Positions 46,701 through 54,442 of a stretch of DNA of 64,000 nucleotides are shown piece after piece. The position numbers and the translations under genes are program-made. The stretch comes from Akkermansia muciniphila (lineage in GTDB: Bacteria > Verrucomicrobiota > Verrucomicrobiia > Verrucomicrobiales > Akkermansiaceae), in contig CAMDCV010000013.1 of the NCBI GenBank assembly GCA_945890645.1, positions 29,384 to 93,383 on the forward strand. The letters run 5' to 3'. Position 1 is the first letter of the stretch; every line of letters starts with the position of its first letter. Below the pieces are notes generated by a model, which was given only the letters and a program-made list of their open reading frames with translations, searched no databases and was not told the DNA's origin.

Positions 46701-49700
46701 CCCACCGCCGGAGCGCAGGCCATCGCCTTCGCCTCGGAAAGCGCCCCCGGCCGCGATGCCAACATGGCCATCAGCGCCCGCGATTACCCCGGTTGGCAAG
46801 GCAATGTGGGCGACGCGAACAAACCCCGCACCTTCGGCATCGACCTCAACGACAACGCCCTCATCGACAAGATGGCTCTCGATACCGGTGATGCCTCAAG
46901 CAGCCTCAAACGCTTCGTTCTCCAAACGTCCCTCGACGGCAAAAGCTGGATCACCCGCGCCCGTTTCCCGGAAGACACCCCGGTCTGGACTGGCCAGCCG
47001 CACGTTTCCTCCTTCGCCACCTTCGGCACGGATTCCATCACCGTCAGCAAACCGGAAGGCCGCGAAGTCCCCGCAGATTGGGCGGAGATCATGGACTACA
47101 CCTCGAACCGCACGTCCCTCAAATTCCTCTCCGCCAATGTGAAATCACTCTCTGCCGCGCCGTTGCCATTCGTAAACACCAGCCACCCAGGCTATTCGGG
47201 TGTCATCCGCTACCGCGCCTTCTTCCACCAGCCCGCCGCCGCCATTCGCCGCTTCCAACTCACCGGCCTCCCCGACGACGGCAATACGATCTTCCTCGTC
47301 AATGGCACTCCCGCTGCCGAGGAGTTAACCAGCGGCCTCCTCATCGAACGCGAACTCCCGCCCGGCCTCCACGAAATCCAAATCTGGCGCCACGAGGGCC
47401 GCGGCGATTTCCTCAAACACAAACCCGTCCTCCTCTGCGACAATGCCGGCAAGCCCGACCTTATTCCTTGCCCGGATGCGATGTTCGATCCCGCCACTTT
47501 TCCCGCTGACCTGAAAAAAACGCTGCCGCAACCCGCCACACTCAGCCCCTCGGCCAACGGCATGGACATTTCCTTTGGCGATCAAACTCGTGCCCGGCTC
47601 GTACGCTTCGTCATCAACGGCTTCGATGGTGCTGCCCCCACCATTAAAAAAGTCACTCTATCAAATCGGGAAGGCAAAACCCTTCTGCCTGTAGCCAAGG
47701 ACTTCATGGAACTCCGCGGCAATTCCCAGCTCGAAGTGCTCCCAGGCGACAATGTCATCGTCCGCTATGACGACCCGCGCACCGCTTCTCCCAAGCGCAA
47801 CCGACTTGAACAACGTCTTAACGTCGCCTTCAACGATGCTGTAGTTACCGCCTCATTCCTCAACTACATCGAAACCGAGGAAGGCCGCGAATTGGTACTG
47901 GAGCCCATCCGCCGCTTCCGTTACGACGACGCGATCGCCATCGTCATCGAGGATCCGGACATGGATGCGAGCACGGAAAAAGACATCATCGAGATCAAGG
48001 TCGTATCCACCTCTGGAGGTGCGGCGATGATCAAGGCCGTCGAAACCGAGGAACACAGCGGACGTTTCCTCGGCCGTATTTTCCCGGTTAACGCCGAGCC
48101 CGCACGAGACTCCGAAATCAAAGTCACGGAAGGTGGCTCACTGACAGCCACCTATCTCGATTCGGAAAACCTCAGCCCCGGCATCCCCACTGAGCGCACT
48201 GTCATTATCCAGCACGCCCGTTACACCGATCCCGCGCTTTCCGCCTATACAGCCACGACCAAGCCGCTGCCGGCGCCGCCCGCAAAACCCGCTGCGCCGA
48301 AAACTAATACCCGCACCTCCGCACCGGAAGTAGTCCCGCCACGCCGCGCCCTCATCTTCGATCACACCGATCCCACCAAGCCCCTTGCCACCGTCGTCGG
48401 TTCCAGCGTGCGATTCGATATCGTCGTCCCGCACCTAGCCCTCGCCGGAAGCAGCACCGTGAATGCCTACGTCCAGACCGAAGAGGGTCGCAAAGCGAAA
48501 CAAACCGCACTCAAGCAGCCCTACGACGTTGCCGCCCCTGGAACCCTCAAGCTCATCGGCGGGCTGGTAAAAGCCCCCGTCGTGACCCCGGATGGCTACC
48601 AACTTGCCCAGCCACCTACTGCTCCTGGCAACGAACCGCCGCTCGAGGAAGGTCGATTCTCTTTTACCATCCCTCTCATTCTCGGCGAGACACCCGACCG
48701 CAGCTTCGCTACCAAGTCCGCCGAAGATCTTCCTGAATCCTCACTCCCAGAGGGTCTCGCTGTGAAAGTCGGTGATATCGTTCATGTAGGCTATCCTTAT
48801 CAGGACAGCGCCAATGCCGTAAAATGGATCACTGCTAGTTTCCGCGTCGAAAGCCATCCCTTTCTGGATGTCATGGATGCCAGTTACGCAGAATCTCTCA
48901 CAAAAGCCTTCGTCGGCGAAAAAATCCACCTCCGCCTCATCGACCGAGGCCTCGACCGCAGTGCGGATCGCGACAGCGCTAGCGTCACTCTGAAAGCTAC
49001 CAGCGGTGCGACCACAACCTACGAGCTCCAAGAAACTGAAGCCCACAGCGGAATCTTTAAATCTTCCTTCGCAGTCAGCTACGCCCCAGATCAACTCCCC
49101 GAAAAATTACCGCCCGTCGCCCTCAATGGCTTCCCCGTTCGCTACGGTGATGATGTAGAAATTTCCTACTCCACCAGCGACGAATCGCAATCCCACAAGG
49201 TCACAGTCAACAAGGGAGCCAATGGTTTCATCGAACCATTCAGCAAGCGCTTCACCGGCGATGAAATGGCCGTCCGCACCAGCTTCACCCTTGCCGAGTG
49301 CTACTTCGAGTTGGCAAAAAAACACCGCGAACTCGAACAGGAAAGCCTTGCCCGCCGCGAGATGGCGCAAGCCCGTAAACTTCTTGCCGAAGCGATCGCC
49401 ACCCACCGCGACGACGACCTCCGCGCCCACGCCGAGTATTTGTTAGGCAACCTCGCCCAAGAATACGCCGACTTATCTAAGAATGAGGAGGCCAAGCTCC
49501 CGATGTATCAGGACGCCCTCGCGCGTTTCTCGAAAATCCCCAGCGATTACCCCGAAACCGAGTTCGCGCCCAAGGCCCAATTTAAGACCGCCCTCGTCTA
49601 TGAGAAAATGGGCGAGACTGAAAACGCCGTCGAGGAATACGTCAAGCTCGCCTACAAATACCCGAGTCACGAACTCATTCCTTCGGTGATGTCCCGCCTT

Positions 49701-50264
49701 GGCGGCTACTTCCAGCAAACTGGCTTAGCTTTCAAACAAAAAGCCGATCCTCTCCGCGAAAAGACAGACGATGCCGCCAAAGCCGAAGTCCTCCGCCTCG
49801 ATGAACTCTCTTACCCCGAATTCCTCAACGCCGCCATGGTCTTTGCCAAACTTCAAGAGCGTTTCCCCGACGACCCTCTCGCCGGTCTTGCCGGACTCCG
49901 CGCCGGACAGAATTACATGCGCGCCCACCAGTATGAAAAGGCCGTTAAACTTTTCACCGCTGTTCACGCCGTCGAAGCCTACGACGACCGCGAGATCCGC
50001 TCGCAAGCACTCTATTGGAGCGGTATCTGCCAGGAACGCATCTTCGGCCTTATGCCGGAGGAAAACTGGAAAGGTCGCGGCACAGCCATGGACACTGCCT
50101 ACGAAACCTACCGCCGCGTTACTTTTGATTTCCCCGATAGTATCTGGGCAAAATACGCCCGCGGCCGCCTCGCCGACCCCGCCTTTGAAAGCCGAGTCGA
50201 AATTGAAAATAAGGAGCGTGAAGCCATGATCGAATCCCTCAAAGAAAGCCGAAAAAACCGATGA
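43707..50264 (+). CDS. giant secreted TPR/Ig-like/PA14-like protein B (paralogue of A)
   Basis: A 2,185-residue protein with a signal peptide (SILLTLGWASA, then APLDD). The ATG at 43707 overlaps the stop of giant gene A; ATG 43740 is an alternative. The architecture is the same as A: TPR-like region (to about 790), Ig-like modules beginning near 800 (VPGEMVKINLRDPTLNVSG), 943 (PVYIRVTDPDRSLTTG), 1,410 (IEDPDMDASTEKDI) and 1,740 (IHLRLIDRGLDRSADRD), a PA14-like part (about 1,160-1,270, VIRYRAFFHQ and LPPGLHEIQIW), and TPR units at the end. Matching blocks (ATALGAPTPGDKILQILGDDE against ATALGAPNPGDSTLQVIGNDE) show tandem duplication. The two may form a complex. Function unknown. Confidence 0.8.
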   Translation: MIFNTNKAASAMFRIFSILLTLGWASAAPLDDRITAFKAAPTQTESAVSEILALGLSENRSAIAFAAVKPWLADNAADSAKFLFLAAQSAEFAGEWRPAVSFYRKLLKLENLDASTAAIAAPSCYRLLINHLGDADSAYLLLREEGLRLRPFGTNRQFDAWFFAKANERKDLTSTAMWLATIYQSDEPREAYEPVLTALLADLESYTYNQPQLFTQLKALASAKHTSPVQKARIEWAIEMVPVANQMAELLNAKKPLPDDLVTAPLQAAKQLIAVAPYEGSIAVANGWMHFSAGDSGFFATFVNPRRAEKAAPILAALKTLPVEQAQAIINLQVPFAKNRKIVPYLISQEEYKALITVRPELATAPKPPQPPKNQKADPANANDPALAISRELLELPQNADPIAVETAFRTVFERAAKAPAAYTIYGLDSIAKLPTWSDPLRKSIYSLFNERAPVGVYPKKQGYEQLALRVISDATTTNRSAQLQTIAAGLWSAAAATEDQRTYAAADAFAKLAANSLKEGNASLAMTLARCGTQSIAARAPTDAKLTEILTSLRNTAGLAAAAVGAVEITVDETDPAYPIYKSNSEFAAGNFDSAWQLYLAHTNQLAAVLRSLPVNYAFWLLEKSIEADRSDEAENLIKELTIWSRQAEGTFSPAQDAQLKIAYADLAFRKGALPTARAWYLKVAEAAEYQGTEVQLTAALGSVTVDRVSKNFGAAMTELDNLMKLPNPEFRKKIRYARAEVLMDQESFAEALEEIEQVLRQEPKHPDALILRGKIHFEMRKLVEASEIELGPSQDKTIIVPGEMVKINLRDPTLNVSGIGTDIEVEIWAKSGDRERVLLYQLGDSKEKFRADVATALGAPTPGDKILQILGDDEIRFGYSQRFRAKMKDLPADPEIVIGVASDAALSFSAGAFPPREGERRLNIEELGISSAQAALGTRTVRPGNPVYIRVTDPDRSLTTGDDQINVSLQTSSGDEIRQLALKETSPFSGEFQGIVPTAGAQAIAFASESAPGRDANMAISARDYPGWQGNVGDANKPRTFGIDLNDNALIDKMALDTGDASSSLKRFVLQTSLDGKSWITRARFPEDTPVWTGQPHVSSFATFGTDSITVSKPEGREVPADWAEIMDYTSNRTSLKFLSANVKSLSAAPLPFVNTSHPGYSGVIRYRAFFHQPAAAIRRFQLTGLPDDGNTIFLVNGTPAAEELTSGLLIERELPPGLHEIQIWRHEGRGDFLKHKPVLLCDNAGKPDLIPCPDAMFDPATFPADLKKTLPQPATLSPSANGMDISFGDQTRARLVRFVINGFDGAAPTIKKVTLSNREGKTLLPVAKDFMELRGNSQLEVLPGDNVIVRYDDPRTASPKRNRLEQRLNVAFNDAVVTASFLNYIETEEGRELVLEPIRRFRYDDAIAIVIEDPDMDASTEKDIIEIKVVSTSGGAAMIKAVETEEHSGRFLGRIFPVNAEPARDSEIKVTEGGSLTATYLDSENLSPGIPTERTVIIQHARYTDPALSAYTATTKPLPAPPAKPAAPKTNTRTSAPEVVPPRRALIFDHTDPTKPLATVVGSSVRFDIVVPHLALAGSSTVNAYVQTEEGRKAKQTALKQPYDVAAPGTLKLIGGLVKAPVVTPDGYQLAQPPTAPGNEPPLEEGRFSFTIPLILGETPDRSFATKSAEDLPESSLPEGLAVKVGDIVHVGYPYQDSANAVKWITASFRVESHPFLDVMDASYAESLTKAFVGEKIHLRLIDRGLDRSADRDSASVTLKATSGATTTYELQETEAHSGIFKSSFAVSYAPDQLPEKLPPVALNGFPVRYGDDVEISYSTSDESQSHKVTVNKGANGFIEPFSKRFTGDEMAVRTSFTLAECYFELAKKHRELEQESLARREMAQARKLLAEAIATHRDDDLRAHAEYLLGNLAQEYADLSKNEEAKLPMYQDALARFSKIPSDYPETEFAPKAQFKTALVYEKMGETENAVEEYVKLAYKYPSHELIPSVMSRLGGYFQQTGLAFKQKADPLREKTDDAAKAEVLRLDELSYPEFLNAAMVFAKLQERFPDDPLAGLAGLRAGQNYMRAHQYEKAVKLFTAVHAVEAYDDREIRSQALYWSGICQERIFGLMPEENWKGRGTAMDTAYETYRRVTFDFPDSIWAKYARGRLADPAFESRVEIENKEREAMIESLKESRKNR

Positions 50265-50286
50265 ACTCACTCAAGTATCAAGCATG

Positions 50287-50306
50287 GACCGCGGACTTCA
50301 GTCCGC
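50287..50306. repeat. REP-like palindrome after giant gene B
   Basis: GGACC followed by GCGGAC, loop TTCA and GTCCGC. It lies 26-42 bp after the stop at 50264 and 68 bp before the next start, and has no T run, so it is not a simple terminator. Confidence 0.6.
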
Positions 50307-50373
50307 CCCATCTCGCCAAGCTCCCCACAAAAACTTTCGTAACACAAAAAAACTCTTCTTTTACCCGCCCCGA

Positions 50374-50703
50374 ATGAACGAACTCGAGTCAGCGCTGCTC
50401 AAAGAACTCATCGGAGACGCAGAACCAAAGCTCCTCCTGCGCACCCGCACGCGCATAGATGCTGGCCGCTGGTGGCGTAAAACTCCAATCTGGCTTTGCA
50501 TCACGGCAAACGAACTCATCCTCTTCGCCGTAGCACGCCGCCGCTACACCGAGCGCGTACAACTCACCGATTGTCACGCCAGCCACTACGCCCATGCTAC
50601 AGGACAGTTAGTGATTGATCCCGTCGAAACATTGCGCAACAAACATCTCACTCTCACGCCACGCGAAGCACTAGATGTGCTTGATTTTCTTCTGAAAAAA
50701 TAA
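50374..50703 (+). CDS. small protein, possibly PH-like
   Basis: 109 residues from ATG 50374 (MNELESALL). An open frame upstream to 50284 would translate the REP-like palindrome and is unlikely. The sequence has helical ends and a central set of strands (PKLLLRTRTRID, TPIWLCITANELILFAVARR, GQLVIDPVE), a pattern like a bacterial PH domain, but I give no firm family. No signal peptide, so it is cytoplasmic. It is placed between giant gene B and exbB, so it may act with the motor. Confidence 0.6.
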   Translation: MNELESALLKELIGDAEPKLLLRTRTRIDAGRWWRKTPIWLCITANELILFAVARRRYTERVQLTDCHASHYAHATGQLVIDPVETLRNKHLTLTPREALDVLDFLLKK

Positions 50704-50731
50704 CCATACTTTCCCAACACATCCCAATTCT

Positions 50732-51376
50732 ATGATCGAACAAATCCTCAAAGGCGGTCCACTCATGATTCCTCTCATGTTGTGCAGCTTCATCAGTCTC
50801 GCCGTCATTTATGACCGCTGGTTCGCGTTCCGTGAAAATCGCCGCGTCGATACCCGTTCCCTGCGCTCGAAGGTAATTGCCCGCCTGCGCGAGAATGACA
50901 TTCCTGGTGCCATCAGCGAGTGCGAATCCGTGCGTGGTCCGGTTGCTTCCGTACTGCTTGCAGGACTCCGCTCTTACAATCAACTCCACGGCAAAAACGA
51001 AGGTGCAGAAACGATGCGTCTAGTCGTGGGCCAAGTCATGGAAGACTATAGCGCCCAAGCCATGAGCGTGGTCAACAAACGCCTTGATGTTCTCACCACC
51101 ATCGGCATGGCAGCACCGCTTCTCGGTATGACCGGAACCGTAACCGGTATGATCGCATCGTTCGCAGGTCTTCAAGCCGCAGGCAGTGCAGGCGGCGGCG
51201 GTGGTGCCGTAGCGAACGGTATCGCCGAAGCTCTCATCACGACTGCGGCAGGCTTGTTGATCGCCCTCGGCGCCGTCATCCCTCAAAGCATTTTCAACCG
51301 TTGGTCCGATGAAATCGAACTAGAAATTGAAGAAGGCACCAGCGAGTTCGTGGAATTTATTCTGACGCACCATTAA
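50732..51376 (+). CDS. exbB: ExbB/TolQ/MotA-family proton channel subunit
   Basis: A 214-residue protein with three membrane helices (about residues 8-28, 118-140, 160-185) and the family signature AAPLLGMTGTVTGMIASF. A glycine-rich loop (AAGSAGGGGGA) follows, with IAEALITTAAGLLIALGAVIPQ as the last helix. With two ExbD partners directly downstream it should form a proton-driven inner-membrane motor (usually five ExbB around two ExbD). The driven component is not a standard TonB. ExbB is named by family only. Confidence 0.92.
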   Translation: MIEQILKGGPLMIPLMLCSFISLAVIYDRWFAFRENRRVDTRSLRSKVIARLRENDIPGAISECESVRGPVASVLLAGLRSYNQLHGKNEGAETMRLVVGQVMEDYSAQAMSVVNKRLDVLTTIGMAAPLLGMTGTVTGMIASFAGLQAAGSAGGGGGAVANGIAEALITTAAGLLIALGAVIPQSIFNRWSDEIELEIEEGTSEFVEFILTHH

Positions 51377-51394
51377 ATCAGTATAATCTCAATT

Positions 51395-51408
51395 TGGCCT
51401 ATAGGCCA
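51395..51408. promoter_or_regulatory. 14-bp perfect palindrome before first exbD
   Basis: TGGCCTATAGGCCA is a perfect palindrome that lies 5 bp upstream of the ATG at 51414, where a ribosome-binding site would be. It could be a DNA-binding site or an RNA structure, or chance. Confidence 0.3.
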
Positions 51409-51413
51409 CATCC

Positions 51414-51821
51414 ATGAAACGTTCCAAACAAGAAAAGAAACACCGCTCCGCCGATATCCCTACGGATTCGTTTTCGGACATTGCGTTTCTTCTCATCGTT
51501 TACTTCTTGGTCGCGACCACGCTCGTCAAGGTGAAGTCGATCACCGCCGATCTTCCAGCCGGTGAAAAATCCACCCAGACGCAATCTGAAAAAACTCCCA
51601 TCATCAATCTGCGCGGTGCTGAAATTTTCTTCAACGATAAACCCATGAAAATGGACGAACTCAATCAACGCCTCGCCGCCCTCGACTTGCCAAGCCAAGA
51701 CGGTGAAAAACGCGTCATTATGTTAGAATCTGCGAAAGGTACGCCCTACGAAAACTATTTCCAAGCCCTCGCTGCCATCAGTTCGAATGGTGGTGTGGTG
51801 GCGATTGTCGAAGACGAATAA
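51414..51821 (+). CDS. exbD: ExbD/TolR-family protein 1
   Basis: A 135-residue protein. A basic N-terminus (MKRSKQEKKHR) precedes one membrane helix (residues about 20-38, SDIAFLLIVYFLVATTL) with the proton-carrying Asp at residue 22. The periplasmic domain follows, with the typical pattern (IINLRGAEIFFNDKPM, LNQRLAALD, RVIMLESAKGTPYENYFQAL). It should pair with ExbB and the second ExbD. It ends 3 bp before the next gene, so translation is probably coupled. Confidence 0.9.
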   Translation: MKRSKQEKKHRSADIPTDSFSDIAFLLIVYFLVATTLVKVKSITADLPAGEKSTQTQSEKTPIINLRGAEIFFNDKPMKMDELNQRLAALDLPSQDGEKRVIMLESAKGTPYENYFQALAAISSNGGVVAIVEDE

Positions 51822-51824
51822 TTC

Positions 51825-52247
51825 ATGAAATCTTCCAGAAAAAAGAGACGCAAACCGATTCCCTTGCCCATCGCTAGCATGGGCGATATCGCGTTTCTAC
51901 TGATTATTTTCTTTCTGGTTTGCAGTGAAGCCATCAAAGACAACTCCAGTGTTCCCGTTGCTCTGCCGTTCTCCGAACAGGTGGAGAAAACCAAAGTCAC
52001 GGTGGTGGCGCGCGTCACCATCGATGAAACAGGCCAAATTCATTTCGAGGGGGAACCCGTGGATGGCGCCAAGGATATCGAATGGGGCGTGCGCGCCCTG
52101 CTCACCAGCACCGTCTCGGATGACCAACGTCACGTTCAATTCCGCTGCGATAAATCACAACCCAAAGAAGTATACCAACCCATTCTCCAAGCCATCGCCG
52201 AAGCCGGCGGCATCATCGAAGCCGTAGGCGAAAACGAACCACAATAA
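51825..52247 (+). CDS. exbD: ExbD/TolR-family protein 2
   Basis: A 140-residue protein with a basic N-terminus (MKSSRKKRRK) and one membrane helix (about residues 19-36) carrying the conserved Asp at position 21 (GDIAFLLIIFFLV). Its periplasmic domain shows ARVTIDETGQIHFEGEPVDG and PKEVYQPILQAIAEAGG. It differs from ExbD 1 in the periplasmic part, which suggests the two form a heterodimer within the motor, as two ExbD-type proteins (AglQ and AglS) do with AglR in the Myxococcus gliding motor. That comparison is only one of composition. Confidence 0.9.
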   Translation: MKSSRKKRRKPIPLPIASMGDIAFLLIIFFLVCSEAIKDNSSVPVALPFSEQVEKTKVTVVARVTIDETGQIHFEGEPVDGAKDIEWGVRALLTSTVSDDQRHVQFRCDKSQPKEVYQPILQAIAEAGGIIEAVGENEPQ

Positions 52248-52248
52248 A

Positions 52249-52282
52249 TCTGACTCCTGATTCCCGATCTCTGACTCCTGAC
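52249..52282. repeat. duplicated CTGACTCCTGA motif
   Basis: CTGACTCCTGA occurs at 52250-52260 and again at 52271-52281, separated by 10 bp, directly upstream of the TonB-like gene. It resembles degenerate short tandem repeats. Confidence 0.55.
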
Positions 52283-52293
52283 CTCTTTCCACC

Positions 52294-52761
52294 ATGACCA
52301 CTCCATCTCAAGAAACCACCCCCGACCAATTGCTAGAGTCCTTTCGCGGGCGCAGCTTTAAGTCGATCCTGATCTTCACTTTGATCGTGCATGTCGTTTT
52401 GATCGGCGGTACGAGCGTGCCGTATCTCATCAAAACGATCGCTGGAAAATCGACGGCCAATCTCAGCGAACAAGAGCGCACAGAACTCGCGGCGACTGAG
52501 GCCGCCGCCGCCATGCGTGAGATCGCCAGCAAACACGGTCTCAAGCCTCAGGATCTCAGCACTCGCATGGCAGGAACCGCCACTCCCGCTGCGCCTAAAA
52601 CGGAAACCCCTCCGCCAACCGAAGAACCGGCTACCCCAACTCCCGAGGAACCTGCGAAACCGAAGACCGCCATTGAGGAGCAACTCGATGTGAAGGAAGA
52701 CGGCCCTAAAGTGCCAGCCATTCCCACCGAAGAAGCCACCGACGACGACCTCTTCAAATGA
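52294..52761 (+). CDS. TonB-like membrane protein lacking the C-terminal domain
   Basis: A 155-residue protein with one membrane helix (about residues 23-47, ILIFTLIVHVVLIGGTSVPYL) that has the His-Val pattern of TonB-like anchors. After it come an Ala/Glu-rich helix and a Pro/Thr/Glu/Lys-rich stretch (about 95-130), as in a TonB linker. The protein then ends in an acidic tail (ATDDDLFK) without a TonB C-terminal domain. It may transmit ExbB/ExbD motion to a different partner. The TonB link is inference from placement and composition. Confidence 0.6.
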   Translation: MTTPSQETTPDQLLESFRGRSFKSILIFTLIVHVVLIGGTSVPYLIKTIAGKSTANLSEQERTELAATEAAAAMREIASKHGLKPQDLSTRMAGTATPAAPKTETPPPTEEPATPTPEEPAKPKTAIEEQLDVKEDGPKVPAIPTEEATDDDLFK

Positions 52762-52763
52762 TC

Positions 52764-52785
52764 GTGGCGCGGGCGTCTCGCCCGC
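52764..52785. repeat. REP-like palindrome between TonB-like and DUF4159 genes
   Basis: GTGGC flank followed by a 7-bp arm GCGGGCG, loop TCT and CGCCCGC. It begins 3 bp after the stop at 52761 and ends 46 bp before the next ATG. It has no T run. Confidence 0.6.
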
Positions 52786-52831
52786 TTGCCTTAGCACTCC
52801 TCTCCAGCCTTTCTCTCTCTAACAAATCCGC

Positions 52832-54442
52832 ATGATTCGCGACACATCCAGCACCATCCCCACCGTGACAGTGGACGAGATTCCTACGAATCCGTCTGCT
52901 TTCAAGGCGCGTGTGGTGGCCGTCGCGGTGACATCGATTGCAGGTCTCGCCGCTGCTGGCTACTTTTGGCTGCCGGATGCACTCGAAGCCTTCCTCTCCC
53001 GCAATGCATTGGTGCAAATCCTATTCCAGAGCATGCACGTCGATGCATCTCTCCGGTTGATTTTCCAACTCTTCGGAGTGCTGGCGATACTCTGCGTCAT
53101 CGCCGGCGTCGCAGGCTTCTTCCGCAATCGCATCACCTGGCATGCACTGCGTTTACCCATCTTCGGCGTTTATCTGTTAGTCGCTTTTTATCTATGGGTG
53201 ACCTGGCAGGCAGGTTCCGCCATTCTCTCGAACGAAATCGAGGTCGATGGCACACCGCAAGACAAAGCGACCATCATTCGCTTGTGGTGGAGCGTAGCAT
53301 CCCCGGCACTCGCCATGACCGCCTTCGCCGCTTGGACTCACGTGATGCTGCGCAGTCGCTCAGTCTATGCTGCCTTCACCCAAGAGCAAGGCCCTGCTAT
53401 GGTCGGCGACCGCGTGCTTGAAGATCTTCGCACCCACGGTCGTGATCCTCGTCATCGTCGCAGTCTCTATTACAGCGCTTCCACCCATATTTTCATCTTG
53501 TTTATTCTTCCTTGGTTATTGATGGAGCGCGGTTGCGTGGAGGCCTATAAAGTGCCAAAAGGTAGCGGCAATCCCGTCGTCGCCATGGTCAAGATGGTGA
53601 AGCCGAAAAAGAAAAAGAAACAAACCCTGAGCCTCCGACCCAACTCTGCTATTATCTACGAAGTCCCGGATCTCGATGACTCCCAAGTCGATCAAGTGAT
53701 GGAGGAACAAACCCAAGCCACCTATGCCGCGAACAACGCCAAGTCCGGCAAGATGGGCAAAGGTGGAGGCAAGGAGGGCGGTTGGCCGGAAGGCATGGAA
53801 GATTATAAAATCCGTTTTATCCGCCTCGAACACAAAGGTGCAGGCTGGGACGATGGGATGGACGAATCCAACGCTGACATCAATTTCCTCCGCGCCTTCG
53901 CTCAATCCACTGGCTTCAAAAAAATTGCTTCCAAAGGCGAAAGCCACTCCATTGCCCTGCTGAAAAAATATCCGAAGGATGCTTTTCCGCCCTTCGTCTT
54001 CCTCACTGGCGATGCTGATATGGGGAATCTTAGTACCGCCGATGCGAAGATACTGCGCGACTACTGCCTCAACGGCGGCATGCTCATTGCCGATGCCGGT
54101 TCAGTCAGTTTTCACAATTCGTTCATGCGTGTCATCCGCCAAGTTTTTCCCGATAAGCCGCTCATTGATATTGCTGATGACGACATGCTTTACCAAGTGC
54201 CCTACACTTTCCCGAACGGGGCGCCGCCATTCTGGCAACTCGGTGGTCGACGCGCCCTTGGCGTGAAACACGAAGGACGATGGATCGCCTTCTACCACCC
54301 CGGCGATATGAATGGCGCTTGGAAATCCCCGGGCTACACCGACGTCACTCCCGAAATGCGTGATGCCGCCATGAACCTTGGCGTTAATCTTATTTATTAC
54401 TCGTTCAATCAGTGGAACGACGCGATCTCCAAACAGAAATAA
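52832..54442 (+). CDS. multi-helix membrane protein with DUF4159 domain
   Basis: A 536-residue protein. Four membrane helices lie in the first 175 residues and a fifth at about 212-230 (HIFILFILPWLLMERG). A Lys-rich segment (KPKKKKKQ) follows the fifth helix. The C-terminal 250 residues are a DUF4159 domain: YKIRFIRLEHKG, DINFLRAFAQSTGFK, FPPFVFLTGDADM, LRDYCLNGGMLIADAG and the ending GVNLIYYSFNQWNDA. DUF4159 looks like a Rossmann-type beta/alpha fold with an acidic pocket. Its reaction is unknown. The fusion to a membrane part and the ExbB/ExbD neighbours suggest an envelope complex. Its stop overlaps the next start by one base (TAATG). Confidence 0.82.
   Translation: MIRDTSSTIPTVTVDEIPTNPSAFKARVVAVAVTSIAGLAAAGYFWLPDALEAFLSRNALVQILFQSMHVDASLRLIFQLFGVLAILCVIAGVAGFFRNRITWHALRLPIFGVYLLVAFYLWVTWQAGSAILSNEIEVDGTPQDKATIIRLWWSVASPALAMTAFAAWTHVMLRSRSVYAAFTQEQGPAMVGDRVLEDLRTHGRDPRHRRSLYYSASTHIFILFILPWLLMERGCVEAYKVPKGSGNPVVAMVKMVKPKKKKKQTLSLRPNSAIIYEVPDLDDSQVDQVMEEQTQATYAANNAKSGKMGKGGGKEGGWPEGMEDYKIRFIRLEHKGAGWDDGMDESNADINFLRAFAQSTGFKKIASKGESHSIALLKKYPKDAFPPFVFLTGDADMGNLSTADAKILRDYCLNGGMLIADAGSVSFHNSFMRVIRQVFPDKPLIDIADDDMLYQVPYTFPNGAPPFWQLGGRRALGVKHEGRWIAFYHPGDMNGAWKSPGYTDVTPEMRDAAMNLGVNLIYYSFNQWNDAISKQK

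Noticed and set aside
46420..47142. 240-codon plus-strand frame inside giant gene B
   Set aside because: Low-complexity Ser/Pro/Ala product in a shifted frame of a clear gene; a codon-bias shadow.
50287..50306. Intrinsic terminator after giant gene B
   Set aside because: No T run follows, and similar palindromes occur elsewhere, including within a coding sequence.
50284..50373. 30-residue N-terminal extension of the small protein before exbB
   Set aside because: It would translate the REP-like palindrome; ATG 50374 fits better.
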